Shown here piece after piece: positions 36,549 through 45,409 of a DNA stretch of 64,000 bases. The notes under the pieces were generated by a model. The model was given only the letters and a program-made list of their open reading frames with translations. It was not told the DNA's origin and ran no database searches. The stretch is from Sphingomonas sp. GTDB lineage: Bacteria; Pseudomonadota; Alphaproteobacteria; Sphingomonadales; Sphingomonadaceae. Within the stretch, counting starts at the first letter, position 1; the number at the start of each line of letters is the position of its first letter. The stretch spans positions 1 to 64,000 of the forward strand of contig JAICSX010000001.1 in assembly GCA_025936675.1 (NCBI GenBank), in the 5' to 3' direction. The position numbers and the translations under genes were made by a program.

Positions 36549-37454
36549 ATGGCGACCGTCGAAACAGCGTTCGAGCAAGTGATCACGCCGGTCACGCACG
36601 ATCTAGGCGACTTCAAGGTCAACCGGACGCTGCCGGCGCGCGAGCGGACGATGGTCGGGCCCTTTATTTTCGTCGACGAGTTCGGTCCTGCGCGGTTGCC
36701 TGCCGGTCGAGGCATGGACGTCCGTCCGCACCCGCACATCAACCTCGCGACGGTGACCTATTTGTTTGAGGGCGCGATCGAGCACCGCGACAGCATCGGC
36801 AGTCATGCGGTGATCGAGCCCGGCGCGATCAACCTGATGACGGCCGGAAGCGGAATCGTGCATTCCGAGCGGTCGCCGCGTGAGCTCCGGCCGGGCGGAC
36901 CGAGTCTCTACGGAATGCAGACCTGGATAGCGCTTCCCGACGACGGCGAAGAGGTCGCGCCCGCGTTCGACCATGTCGCTGCTGACGCGCTTCCGCTGGT
37001 CGAGGATGCGAATGTCAGCGCTCGCGTCCTGATGGGCAGCTTGTGGGGAGCGACAGCAACGATCCGCTGCGATTCCCCGACTATTTACGCGGATATCCTG
37101 CTTGGCGCCGGTAGCGCGATCGCGATCGAAGCTGAGGCCGACGAGCGGGGGGTGATGGTGGTCGGAGGCGAGGGTGAGCTCGACGGGCAGAAGCTCGACC
37201 TTTTCACCCTGTACGTGTTGAGGCCCGGTCACGAGGCGCGGCTGTCGAGCGCGACGGGCGGCCGGGTGATGCTGATGGGCGGCCAGGCATTCTCAACGCG
37301 ACGATACGTGTTCTGGAATTTCGTCTCCTCGTCGCGCGACCGGATCAACCAGGCCAAGGAGGATTGGAAGGCGCTGCGATTCGACCTGATCCCTGGCGAC
37401 GACCAGGAATACATCCCGCTTCCCGAAGTACCGCTCACGGTCAGCTATCCGTGA
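36549..37454 (+). CDS. pirin family protein
   Basis: 301 residues, a two-cupin pirin. The N-terminal cupin has the conserved metal-site motif V-R-P-H-P-H-I-N-L-A-T-V-T-Y and E-H-R-D-S-I-G-S, with G-S-G-I-V-H-S-E-R-S. Bacterial pirins include quercetin 2,3-dioxygenases and redox regulators; which applies here is unknown. The stop overlaps the next gene (GTGA). Confidence 0.93.
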   Translation: MATVETAFEQVITPVTHDLGDFKVNRTLPARERTMVGPFIFVDEFGPARLPAGRGMDVRPHPHINLATVTYLFEGAIEHRDSIGSHAVIEPGAINLMTAGSGIVHSERSPRELRPGGPSLYGMQTWIALPDDGEEVAPAFDHVAADALPLVEDANVSARVLMGSLWGATATIRCDSPTIYADILLGAGSAIAIEAEADERGVMVVGGEGELDGQKLDLFTLYVLRPGHEARLSSATGGRVMLMGGQAFSTRRYVFWNFVSSSRDRINQAKEDWKALRFDLIPGDDQEYIPLPEVPLTVSYP

Positions 37455-38365
37455 CCGAGTTCCGGCGAATATCGCTGAGCACCGGCGTAAAGCTCAATGT
37501 CGCGCTCGCCGGCATCCCTGAGAATCCAGCGGTAATCCTGCTTCACGGATTCCCCGAATCGCACCGAACATGGCGTGAAGTGGCACCGCGTCTTGAAGAC
37601 GCGTTCTTCCTCGTCATGCCAGACCAACGCGGCTTTGCCGGATCCGATCTTCCGCAGAATGTTGAGGATTATCGGACCGACATACTGATCGACGACATTT
37701 TCGCGTTCGCTGACGCACTCTCCCTCGAGAGCTTCGCCCTTGTCGGGCACGACTGGGGTGGCGCGATCGCCTGGGGCGCGGCGCTGCGCTGCGATCCACG
37801 TCTGACGCGCCTCGCGATCGTCAACGCGCCGCATCCAGTCATCTTCCAGGAGAGCCTGATTGAGAATGAGGATCAGCGCGCTGCCTCGCAATACATCAAT
37901 GCGTTTCGGCTGCCCGGGTTCGAGAAGGCCGTCGAGGCGATGGGGTTCGAGGCATTTTTCGACAAGACATTCTCGCGCCACACCGACATCACCAGGATCC
38001 CCGAAGCCGAGAAGCGCCAGTACATCGCCGACTGGTCGCAGCGCGGCGCATTCAATGCGATGCTGAACTGGTATCGCGCCTCGAAGGTGATCGTTCCTCC
38101 CCCGGGCATTACTGTTCCGCTCCCCGACTGGCTCCTGGCTGCATTTCCGAGCGTCAAAATACCGACGCTCGCCATCTGGGGAATGAACGACGCAGCGTTG
38201 CTGCCGATCCAGCTCGAGGGCCTCGACCGTCTCGTCGAGGACCTAACGATCATCCGCCTTCCTGACACTGGCCATTTCGCGCCCTGGGAAGCGGCCGATC
38301 AGGTTGCTGCGGCGCTAGAGCCCTTCCTTGCAGGCCAAGCGGCGGCTACTGCCCCCGCGCAATGA
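37451..38365 (+). CDS. alpha/beta hydrolase (epoxide-hydrolase/dehalogenase-like)
   Basis: 304 residues. The oxyanion motif is H-G-F-P-E-S, the nucleophile elbow G-H-D-W-G-G (Asp nucleophile, as in epoxide hydrolases and haloalkane dehalogenases, rather than Ser), and the catalytic His lies in D-T-G-H-F-A-P-W-E. A cap domain lies between (about residues 130-230). The Asp nucleophile and the H-G-x-P motif favour epoxide hydrolase. GTG start coupled to the pirin gene; its own stop overlaps nusB (ATGA). Confidence 0.88.
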   Translation: MTEFRRISLSTGVKLNVALAGIPENPAVILLHGFPESHRTWREVAPRLEDAFFLVMPDQRGFAGSDLPQNVEDYRTDILIDDIFAFADALSLESFALVGHDWGGAIAWGAALRCDPRLTRLAIVNAPHPVIFQESLIENEDQRAASQYINAFRLPGFEKAVEAMGFEAFFDKTFSRHTDITRIPEAEKRQYIADWSQRGAFNAMLNWYRASKVIVPPPGITVPLPDWLLAAFPSVKIPTLAIWGMNDAALLPIQLEGLDRLVEDLTIIRLPDTGHFAPWEAADQVAAALEPFLAGQAAATAPAQ

Positions 38366-38811
38366 CCGAAGCCCGTTCGCTTTCCCGTTCCGCCGCGCGT
38401 CTTGCCGCGGTCCAGGCGCTCTACCAGCACGACATGGAGGGTACGCCCCTGCCGCGCCTCCTCAAGGAATTCCACGATCACCGGCTCGGGGCGACAATTG
38501 AGGATGAACAATATCACGATGCCGAGCGGGATTTCTTCGACGACATCGTGACTGGAGCGGACGCTCGGCGTGAGGAGATCGACGCGCTGATCGCGGGCAA
38601 GCTTGCCGAAGGCTGGACCCTCGAGCGGCTCGATCGGCCGATGCGCGCAATCCTCCGCGCCGGCGCTTATGAGCTGGTAGCCCGGGCCGATGTCCCGGTC
38701 GGCTCCGTGATTTCCGAATATGTGGACGTGGCGCACGCCTTCTATGACAAGCGCGAGAGCGGCTTTGTGAACGGTCTCCTGGACGCGGTCGCGAAGAACG
38801 TCCGGTCCTAA
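38362..38811 (+). CDS. nusB: transcription antitermination factor NusB
   Basis: 149 residues. NusB binds boxA RNA with S10 in rRNA antitermination. A-A-R-L-A-A-V-Q-A-L-Y-Q, W-T-L-E-R-L-D-R-P-M-R-A-I-L-R and the terminal V-N-G-L-L-D-A-V-A are diagnostic. It overlaps the upstream hydrolase and precedes thiL, a common alphaproteobacterial order. Confidence 0.95.
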   Translation: MTEARSLSRSAARLAAVQALYQHDMEGTPLPRLLKEFHDHRLGATIEDEQYHDAERDFFDDIVTGADARREEIDALIAGKLAEGWTLERLDRPMRAILRAGAYELVARADVPVGSVISEYVDVAHAFYDKRESGFVNGLLDAVAKNVRS

Positions 38812-38885
38812 GCCCAACCGATCATTCGCACGTCGAGCCGACTTCGCCTTGCGCCCACCCGCTGCGAGGCTAACCTGCTGGCCTG

Positions 38886-39863
38886 ATGCGCGAATCCGAG
38901 GTCATCCAGCGGCTGCGGCGGATCGCGACAGCGCCCGAAGCGCGCGGACTGCTCGACGACGTGGCGGTGCTCGACGGCTATGTGATCTCGCACGACAGCA
39001 TCGCCGAGGGTGTTCACTTCCTGCCGTCGGATCCGCCGGCGAGCGTCGGGTGGAAGCTGGTCGCGGTGAACCTGTCGGATCTTGCAGCGAAAGGGGCGAA
39101 GCCCGCCGGGGCCCTGCTGTCGCTGACAATTTCCGGACCCTCGGAATGGGCGCTCGCCTTTCTGGGTGGGATTGAGGCGGCCTGCGAAAGCTATGGCCTT
39201 CCGCTGCTCGGCGGCGACACCATCGCGCTACCTGTTGGTGCGCCGCGCGTGCTCGGAATGACGGTCATCGGCAGAGCAGACGGCCAGGTGCCGCACCGCG
39301 GCGGAGGCAAGGCTGGCGATGCGCTGTGGCTGATCGGAACGGTCGGCGATGCCGCCGCCGGCCTGGGGCTTCTCAATGCCGATCCAAAGGCGACGGGTGC
39401 TCTCGTTGACATCTATCGCCGGCCCGTCCCTCAGCTGAGCGCGGGTCACGAGCTCGCGGCGCATGCTCACGCGATGATGGACGTATCGGACGGCCTGCTA
39501 CTCGACTGCCAGCGCATGGCTGAAGCGAGCGGTGCCAGCGCGGCGATTGACCTGGATGCGCTGCCGCTGTCGCGAGCGTTCGTCGCGGAGCGGGGCGAGG
39601 ATCTTTCTGCCCGGCTCTTCGCAGCAAGCGGCGGCGATGATTATGCGCTGCTTGCCGCGCTTCCGTCCTCGTTCGATCCGGAAACGCTTTCTTTACCAAG
39701 CGGGACGAGGATCAGCCGCGTTGGATTGCTTAAGAATGACGGGCCGAGACTTGGCCTATTGTTCGGGGGCGAACCGGTCGAACTGCCGGAGAGGCTTGGA
39801 TTTGAGCACCAGAGCGATCACGATCGCGGGCTTTCCGCTTCGCCAATGGCTAATCGGTCTTAG
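38886..39863 (+). CDS. thiL: thiamine-phosphate kinase
   Basis: 325 residues. ThiL phosphorylates thiamine monophosphate to thiamine diphosphate with ATP. L-L-D-D-V-A-V-L, the D-S-I-A-E-G-V-H-F metal site, N-L-S-D-L-A-A-K-G-A, G-G-D-T and M-D-V-S-D-G-L-L-L-D fit the PurM-like family. After the usual end near L-G-F-E-H, the frame runs 17 more residues that overlap a different-frame ORF (39802-39906). That extension may be unconserved. Confidence 0.94.
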   Translation: MRESEVIQRLRRIATAPEARGLLDDVAVLDGYVISHDSIAEGVHFLPSDPPASVGWKLVAVNLSDLAAKGAKPAGALLSLTISGPSEWALAFLGGIEAACESYGLPLLGGDTIALPVGAPRVLGMTVIGRADGQVPHRGGGKAGDALWLIGTVGDAAAGLGLLNADPKATGALVDIYRRPVPQLSAGHELAAHAHAMMDVSDGLLLDCQRMAEASGASAAIDLDALPLSRAFVAERGEDLSARLFAASGGDDYALLAALPSSFDPETLSLPSGTRISRVGLLKNDGPRLGLLFGGEPVELPERLGFEHQSDHDRGLSASPMANRS

Positions 39864-39906
39864 CGGCCTCGCGTCGGGAATGGCGCTCGCCCTGCTGCTT
39901 CACTAA
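39802..39906 (+). CDS. possible 34-residue membrane peptide overlapping the thiL 3' end
   Basis: From a TTG at 39802, preceded by GGAGAGG seven bases upstream, a short frame encodes a basic N-terminus and one hydrophobic helix (W-L-I-G-L-S-G-L-A-S-G-M-A-L-A-L-L-L-H). It overlaps thiL by 62 bases in another frame. The ribosome site and helix make it plausible; overlap and small size keep it speculative. Confidence 0.3.
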   Translation: MSTRAITIAGFPLRQWLIGLSGLASGMALALLLH

Positions 39907-40043
39907 CACCCAGATCAAGCTCGTTAATCCGCGCGGTTGCCAGCCGCGAAAACGCTGCCTAAAGCTTCGCCGCTTTTTCATCGCGGCTGCCGTCCAGCGC
40001 GGCCGCTTTTTGCCTGCTTGAAACAACGGGGAAGCGTGATTCC

Positions 40044-42215
40044 ATGAACGTCGGCTTTAACCAGCTTTACATCGCCCTGGCGTGCGGCCTGATCGCCGTG
40101 CTCTACGGTATCTTCACCAGCCGCCAAGTGCTCGGCATGTCGCCCGGAAACCAGCGCATGGTCGAGGTCTCGGCCGCCATCCAGGAAGGCGCACGCGCCT
40201 ATCTTCGCCGGCAGTATACGACGATCGCGATCGTCGGCATCGTCGTCGCGATCATCATCGGTGTGTTTCTCGGCGGTCTCAGTGCCGCGGCCTTTGTGCT
40301 CGGAGCCGTGCTATCCGGCGCTGCCGGGTTCATTGGCATGAACATCTCGGTTCGCGCCAACGTCCGCACTGCCGAAGCGGCCCGCAACAGCCTCCAGAGC
40401 GGATTGACCACGGCGTTCCGCGCAGGCGCGGTCACCGGCCTGCTCGTCGCGGGTCTTGCTCTGCTCGCGATCTCGGGCCTCTTTTGGTACCTGACCGGTC
40501 CGGGCGGCTATGCGCCGAACGACCGACCCGTCGTCACGGCGCTGACCGCACTCGCACTCGGCGCCTCGCTGGTTTCGATCTTCGCGCGTCTCGGCGGTGG
40601 CATCTTTACCAAGGCCGCCGACGTCGGCGCTGACCTCGTCGGCAAGGTCGAAGCTGGAATTCCCGAAGACGATCCACGCAATCCGGCGGTGATCGCCGAC
40701 AACGTCGGCGACAATGTCGGGGACTGCGCCGGAATGGCTGCCGACCTTTTCGAGACCTATGTCGTCACGGTCGGAATCACGATGGTGTCCGTCGCGCTAG
40801 CGCTCGGCGCGTCGCCGCAGCTGCTCGCCCTGATGACCCTCCCGCTGCTGATCGGCGGCGTCTGCATCATCACCTCGATCATCGGCACCTACATGGTTCG
40901 CCTCGGCAAGGGCGGCTCAATCATGGGCGCGCTCTACAAGGGCTTCTGGACCGCAACGATCCTCGCGATCCCAGCGATTTATGGCGCGTTCCGGCTGGCG
41001 CTGGGCGACGATCTGAACGCGCCAATCGGGGCAGCCGGCGCTGGCACGCCCGGCGCCGCGACGACCGCTGCCGCGGGCATGTTCACCGGTATGGACCTCT
41101 TCTGGTCGAGCCTGATCGGGCTAGCGGTCACCGCGCTCATCGTCTGGATCACCGAATATTACACGGGCACGAACTATCGCCCCGTCCAGTCGATCGCACG
41201 CTCGAGCCAGACCGGCCACGGCACCAACATCATCCAGGGACTGGCGATCAGCCTTGAGTCCACGGCGCTGCCGACGATCGTCATCATCGTCGGCCTCATT
41301 GCGAGCTACCAGCTTGCCGGCTTCCTTGGGGTCGCGTTCGCCGCGTCGGCGATGCTTGCGCTCGCGGGCATGGTCGTCGCGCTCGACGCTTATGGCCCGG
41401 TTACTGATAATGCCGGCGGGATCGCCGAAATGTCGGGCCTGGAGGAGGACGTTCGCACCCGCACCGATGCTCTCGACGCGGTCGGTAACACGACCAAGGC
41501 CGTCACCAAGGGTTATGCGATCGGCTCCGCCGGCCTCGCCGCGCTGGTGCTGTTCGGCGCCTACACCGCCGACCTTCGCGAGTTCGGCGGGCAGATTGGC
41601 GTCACCAGCAACCTCGACAGCCTGTTCAGCCTGTCGAACCCGTATGTCATCGTCGGACTGCTCCTGGGCGCGCTACTGCCTTACCTGTTCGGCGCGATGG
41701 GCATGACCGCAGTCGGCCGCGCGGGCGGCGCGGTGGTTGAGGAAGTGCGCGGTCAGTTCCGCGACAATCCCGGCATCATGGACGGTTCGGTTCGCCCGAA
41801 CTACGCCCGGACGGTTGACCTCGTCACCCGCGCCGCGATCCGCGAGATGATCCTTCCCTCGCTTCTGCCGGTGCTCGCGCCGATCGTCGTCTACTTCGCC
41901 ATCGGCGCTGTTGCGGGCAAGGAGAACGGCCTTGCAGCGGTCGGTGCGCTGCTCCTCGGCGTGATCGTCTCCGGTCTGTTTGTCGCCATTTCGATGACCT
42001 CGGGCGGCGGCGCGTGGGACAATGCCAAGAAATACATCGAGGACGGAAACTATGGCGGCAAAGGCTCCGAGGCTCATAAGGCCGCGGTGACCGGCGACAC
42101 GGTCGGCGATCCGTACAAGGACACCGCCGGCCCGGCCGTGAACCCGATGATCAAGATCACCAACATCGTCGCGTTGCTGTTACTCGCGGCGCTCGCAGCG
42201 CACGCAGCCGTCTGA
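40044..42215 (+). CDS. hppA: membrane-bound proton-pumping pyrophosphatase (K+-independent type)
   Basis: 723 residues with ~16 membrane helices. The enzyme hydrolyses PPi and exports or pumps protons across the inner (or acidocalcisome) membrane. The substrate signature [11 protein letters not shown] and D-N-V-G-D-N-V-G-D are present. The subclass motif reads G-N-T-T-K-A; lysine at this position marks K+-independent H+-PPases (alanine marks the K+-dependent ones). A rho-independent terminator follows. Confidence 0.96.
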   Translation: MNVGFNQLYIALACGLIAVLYGIFTSRQVLGMSPGNQRMVEVSAAIQEGARAYLRRQYTTIAIVGIVVAIIIGVFLGGLSAAAFVLGAVLSGAAGFIGMNISVRANVRTAEAARNSLQSGLTTAFRAGAVTGLLVAGLALLAISGLFWYLTGPGGYAPNDRPVVTALTALALGASLVSIFARLGGGIFTKAADVGADLVGKVEAGIPEDDPRNPAVIADNVGDNVGDCAGMAADLFETYVVTVGITMVSVALALGASPQLLALMTLPLLIGGVCIITSIIGTYMVRLGKGGSIMGALYKGFWTATILAIPAIYGAFRLALGDDLNAPIGAAGAGTPGAATTAAAGMFTGMDLFWSSLIGLAVTALIVWITEYYTGTNYRPVQSIARSSQTGHGTNIIQGLAISLESTALPTIVIIVGLIASYQLAGFLGVAFAASAMLALAGMVVALDAYGPVTDNAGGIAEMSGLEEDVRTRTDALDAVGNTTKAVTKGYAIGSAGLAALVLFGAYTADLREFGGQIGVTSNLDSLFSLSNPYVIVGLLLGALLPYLFGAMGMTAVGRAGGAVVEEVRGQFRDNPGIMDGSVRPNYARTVDLVTRAAIREMILPSLLPVLAPIVVYFAIGAVAGKENGLAAVGALLLGVIVSGLFVAISMTSGGGAWDNAKKYIEDGNYGGKGSEAHKAAVTGDTVGDPYKDTAGPAVNPMIKITNIVALLLLAALAAHAAV

Positions 42216-42237
42216 CCTGATCCACCGTTCAAAAGGG

Positions 42238-42277
42238 GAGCCCCACCTCGGCAATGCCGCGGCGGGGCTTTTCTTTT
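42238..42277 (+). terminator. rho-independent terminator after hppA
   Basis: AGCCCC (42239-42244) pairs with GGGGCT (42264-42269), enclosing an inner CGGC/GCCG helix; TTTTCTTTT follows. It lies 23 bases past the hppA stop. Confidence 0.8.
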
Positions 42278-42302
42278 GCGCTGGACGGGCGTTGTAGGCC
42301 CG

Positions 42303-43274
42303 ATGCCGCATGCAATCCGAGTCCATGAGACGGGAGGGCCAGAGGTCCTCAAGTGGGAGGAGATCAAGGTCGGCGATCCCGGCCCCGGTGAAGTGAAGAT
42401 CCGCCAGGAGGCCGCGGGTCTCAACTTCATCGACGTCTATCACCGCACCGGCCTCTACAAGCAGGAGATGCCGTTCACGCCGGGCGTCGAGGGAGCAGGC
42501 GTCGTCGAAGCTGTGGGCGCGGGCGTTACCAATGTGAAAGCCGGCGACTGTGTCGCCTATGCAAGCCAGATCGGCGGCTATGCCGAGGAGCGGCTAATCG
42601 CGGCCGACCGCCTCGTAAAGCTTCCCGACGGGATCCCTACGGAACAGGCGGCGGCAATGATGCTCCAGGGGCTCACCGCGCGCATGCTTCTGCGCGCCGT
42701 GCACCGCGTCGAGGCCGGCGAGACTATTCTCATCCACGCAGCGGCGGGCGGCGTTGGGCTGATTGTATGCCAGTGGGCGAAAGCGCTTGGCGCAACGGTC
42801 ATCGGTACTGTTTCGACGGACGAGAAGGCCGAGCTCGCCCGAGGGCACGGCTGCGATCATCCGATCATCTATACACGCCAGGATTTCGCCGCCGAGGTCG
42901 ATCGCATCACGAATGGAAAGAAGCTTCCGGTCGTCTACGATTCAGTTGGCCGCGACACGTTCATGAAGTCACTCGACTGCCTTCGCCCGCGCGGCCTGAT
43001 GGTCAGCTTCGGCAACGCTTCCGGTCCGGTGGAACCCTTCTCGCCGCTGCTGCTGTCGCAGAAGGGATCCTTGTTCCTGACGCGACCCACGCTGTTTCAT
43101 TACATCGCGACGAAGGAGGAGCTGGAGGAAAGCGCGCGCGAGCTCTTCGAGATGGTCGAGAGCAGCAAGGTCAACGTCGAAGTAAAACAGCGTTTTCCGC
43201 TAAAGGACGCTGCGGAAGCGCACCGCGCGCTCGAAGCTCGTCAAACGAAAGGATCGACCGTCCTCTTCGTGTGA
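42303..43274 (+). CDS. NADPH:quinone oxidoreductase (zinc-free MDR family)
   Basis: 323 residues. The GroES-like N-terminus has R-V-H-E-T-G-G-P-E-V-L and F-I-D-V-Y-H-R-T-G-L-Y; the cofactor fold has H-A-A-A-G-G-V-G-L-I-V-C-Q (A-A-x-G-G-V-G motif, NADPH). These are the hallmarks of QOR-type one-electron quinone reductases lacking the catalytic zinc ligands. The ATG at 42303 gives the usual length. Confidence 0.92.
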   Translation: MPHAIRVHETGGPEVLKWEEIKVGDPGPGEVKIRQEAAGLNFIDVYHRTGLYKQEMPFTPGVEGAGVVEAVGAGVTNVKAGDCVAYASQIGGYAEERLIAADRLVKLPDGIPTEQAAAMMLQGLTARMLLRAVHRVEAGETILIHAAAGGVGLIVCQWAKALGATVIGTVSTDEKAELARGHGCDHPIIYTRQDFAAEVDRITNGKKLPVVYDSVGRDTFMKSLDCLRPRGLMVSFGNASGPVEPFSPLLLSQKGSLFLTRPTLFHYIATKEELEESARELFEMVESSKVNVEVKQRFPLKDAAEAHRALEARQTKGSTVLFV

Positions 43275-43347
43275 GCCGAGCGCTGCTTCACATTTGCGGC
43301 TGCCGCCGCTAAGCCTCCGCGACTTTTGAAACCGAAAGAGGAATCGC

Positions 43348-43599
43348 TTGGCCAAGGAAGAATTGCTCGAGATGCGCGGAAAGGTGGTGGAGCTGCTGCC
43401 CAATGCGATGTTCCGCGTCCAGCTCGAGAACGGCCATGAAGTGCTCGGCCACACGGCCGGCAAAATGCGCAAGAACCGAATCCGGGTGCTGACCGGCGAC
43501 GAGGTCTTGGTCGAAATGACGCCCTACGACCTGACAAAAGGCCGCATCACCTACCGCTTCATGCCTGGCCGCGGAGGCCCGCCCGGCTATACGGGCTAA
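43348..43599 (+). CDS. infA: translation initiation factor IF-1 (TTG start)
   Basis: 83 residues. The S1/OB-fold protein [13 protein letters not shown] is plain, with [14 protein letters not shown] and [11 protein letters not shown]. The start codon is TTG with AGAGGAA upstream, and a C-terminal tail of ~11 residues extends beyond the E. coli protein. First gene of infA-maf-RNase E/G-yacG, an order typical of this group. Confidence 0.96.
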   Translation: MAKEELLEMRGKVVELLPNAMFRVQLENGHEVLGHTAGKMRKNRIRVLTGDEVLVEMTPYDLTKGRITYRFMPGRGGPPGYTG

Positions 43600-43608
43600 G
43601 TCTGACAT

Positions 43609-44181
43609 ATGCGGCTGATTCTCGCTTCGGCGAGCCCTCGCCGCCTCGACCTGCTCGCGCGCATCGGCGTCACGCCAGACGCGATAGTTCCAGCGGACAT
43701 TGATGAGAGCGTTCCCCCGGGAGAGCTGCCGCGGGAACACGCGCTTCGGCTCGCGCGCGAGAAGGCATTGGCCGTCGCCGCAAAGGAAGCAGACGCGCTG
43801 GTTCTCGCCGCCGATACGGTGGTCGCAGTGGGTCGGCGGATCCTCCCGAAAGTCGAGGACGAAGCGACGCTGCGCGCCTGCATGAAATTGCTGTCGGGGC
43901 GACGCCATCGTGTCCTTACCGGCGTTGCTTTGTCGATCCCGGGAAAGCCGGTTCGCGAGAGGCTGGTCGAAACTATGATCGCCATGAAGAGGCTTAGCGA
44001 CGAAGAGATCGACTATTATGCGAGCCACGGCGAATGGCGGGGCAAGGCGGGCGGCTACGCGCTCCAGGGCTATGGCGAGGTCTATGTGCGCCACATCGCC
44101 GGCAGTTATTCGAACGTCGTCGGCCTGCCGCTCGCGGAAACGCGCGTGCTTCTGAAATCCGCTGGATACCCGCTTGCCTAA
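43609..44181 (+). CDS. maf: Maf nucleotide pyrophosphatase
   Basis: 190 residues. L-I-L-A-S-A-S-P-R-R is the conserved Maf start, with V-L-A-A-D-T-V-V and G-K-A-G-G-Y-A-L-Q-G. Maf proteins hydrolyse dTTP/UTP or modified nucleotides as house-cleaning enzymes. It begins 9 bases after infA and overlaps the RNase gene by 8 bases. Confidence 0.95.
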   Translation: MRLILASASPRRLDLLARIGVTPDAIVPADIDESVPPGELPREHALRLAREKALAVAAKEADALVLAADTVVAVGRRILPKVEDEATLRACMKLLSGRRHRVLTGVALSIPGKPVRERLVETMIAMKRLSDEEIDYYASHGEWRGKAGGYALQGYGEVYVRHIAGSYSNVVGLPLAETRVLLKSAGYPLA

Positions 44182-45094
44182 ATGGATCATCGAGCGCGGC
44201 ATCGGTGAGACCCGAGCGGCGCTGGTCGAGAATGGGGAAATCGTCGAAGCCCGCGTTCGGCGGGATGGCGTCATTCCTGCGGGGACCATCCTCGAAGCGA
44301 AGCTGCTCTCGGTTGCGCCGCGCGTTACGGTCGAAGCGGGTGGCGAAACCTTCCTCCTTCCGCGCGGAGCACGCGGGGTCAGCGAAGGCGGGTCGCTGTT
44401 CATCGAGGTCATGCGGGAAGCGCTCGGCGGCACGGAACCCTGGAAGCGCGGCCTCGCCCGCCTAACGAGCGAACAGCCTCGTCCGGCTTCGCCACTGGCG
44501 GAAGGGCGCGAAGGCCGGATCGAAGGGTGGGACGACCTTCTCGAAGAGGCGCAGAGCGGGATTGTCCGGTTCAATGGAGGTGAGCTGCGGATCGAACCGA
44601 CCGCGGCGATGACGATGATCGATGTCGATGGCTGGCTCGAAGCCGCCGAGCTTGCGCAGGTGGCCGCGTGGGCGTCCGCGCGCGCCATCAGGCGGCTCGA
44701 TCTTGGCGGCTCGATCGGGATCGACTTCCCGACCTTAGGCGACAAGGAGGCCCGGCGGACCGTCGATGGCATACTCGATGAATATCTGCTAAAGCCGTCG
44801 GAACGCACGGCGATCAATGGCTTCGGATTTGTGCAGGTGGTGCGGCCGCGGCCAAGGGCATCTTTTATCGACTTGGCGCGAGATCGCGGACCGTTCGAAG
44901 CGCGTGCTCTGCTTCGACGTGTCACTGCCGAGACTCCCGGCGGAAAGCGCATCGTTGCTCACCCGTCAGTGATTGCCGTGCTCGAAAAGCATCGCGCATG
45001 GCTCGACGTCCTTGCCCGTCAGGTCGGCGGCGCGGTCGAGTTGCGTGCCGATGCATCGCTTCCCATGTCGGGCGGGTATGCGGAAAACCTCTGA
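44174..45094 (+). CDS. compact ribonuclease E/G-family protein
   Basis: 306 residues, far shorter than E. coli RNase G (489). The N-terminus I-I-E-R-G-I-G-E-T-R-A-A-L-V is the usual RNase E/G opening. The catalytic Asp pair can be seen in M-I-D-V-D-G and G-I-D-F-P-T-L, flanking R-R-L-D-L-G-G. The S1 insertion is reduced and the C-terminal Zn-link cysteines are absent, so activity or oligomerisation may differ from the full-length enzymes. TTG start, 8-base overlap with maf. Confidence 0.85.
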   Translation: MPKWIIERGIGETRAALVENGEIVEARVRRDGVIPAGTILEAKLLSVAPRVTVEAGGETFLLPRGARGVSEGGSLFIEVMREALGGTEPWKRGLARLTSEQPRPASPLAEGREGRIEGWDDLLEEAQSGIVRFNGGELRIEPTAAMTMIDVDGWLEAAELAQVAAWASARAIRRLDLGGSIGIDFPTLGDKEARRTVDGILDEYLLKPSERTAINGFGFVQVVRPRPRASFIDLARDRGPFEARALLRRVTAETPGGKRIVAHPSVIAVLEKHRAWLDVLARQVGGAVELRADASLPMSGGYAENL

Positions 45095-45266
45095 CAAGCC
45101 GAAGAAATGCCCATTGTGCGGAAAGCCGGAATCGCCGGCTGACGCGCCGTTCTGCAGGCGCGGATGCAAGGACCGCGACCTCTTGAAATGGCTCGGCGAA
45201 GGGTATCGCATTGCCGGGCCGCCGGCAGACCCTGAAAGGGTGGACAGCGAAGAAGGCGACGGTTAG
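45078..45266 (+). CDS. yacG: YacG zinc-ribbon protein (DNA gyrase inhibitor)
   Basis: 62 residues with the four-cysteine zinc site C-P-L-C-G-K and F-C-R-R-G-C-K-D-R-D-L, then W-L-G-E-G-Y-R-I. The E. coli homologue inhibits DNA gyrase. The start at 45078 lies inside the RNase gene end (17-base overlap). Confidence 0.93.
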   Translation: MRKTSDKPKKCPLCGKPESPADAPFCRRGCKDRDLLKWLGEGYRIAGPPADPERVDSEEGDG

Positions 45267-45307
45267 GGAGCGCGCTCGCTTGAGCCGGCGTCCCGCCTGC
45301 TCCGAGA

Positions 45308-45383
45308 GCCCAGGTAGCTCAGTTGGTAGAGCACGTGACTGAAAATCACGGTGTCGGTGGTTCGATCCCGCCCCTGGGCACCA
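45308..45383 (+). tRNA. tRNA-Phe (anticodon GAA)
   Basis: 76 bases including an encoded CCA. The 7-bp acceptor GCCCAGG/CCTGGGC, D-arm GCTC/GAGC, anticodon stem CGTGA/TCACG around CTGAAAA and T-arm with TTCGATC all fold. The anticodon is GAA. It follows yacG, as commonly seen in the group. Confidence 0.97.
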
Positions 45384-45409
45384 GCCCCACGCACAGCCAT
45401 GCTGGGGGC

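Noticed and set aside
39907..40043. GC-rich inverted motifs between thiL and hppA as a terminator or riboswitch
   Set aside because: Pairings are short and broken, with no convincing T run or known riboswitch core; thiL itself has no TPP-like leader.
43309..44952. 547-residue minus-strand frame spanning infA, maf and the RNase gene
   Set aside because: It covers three independently recognised genes on the other strand and shows no domain.
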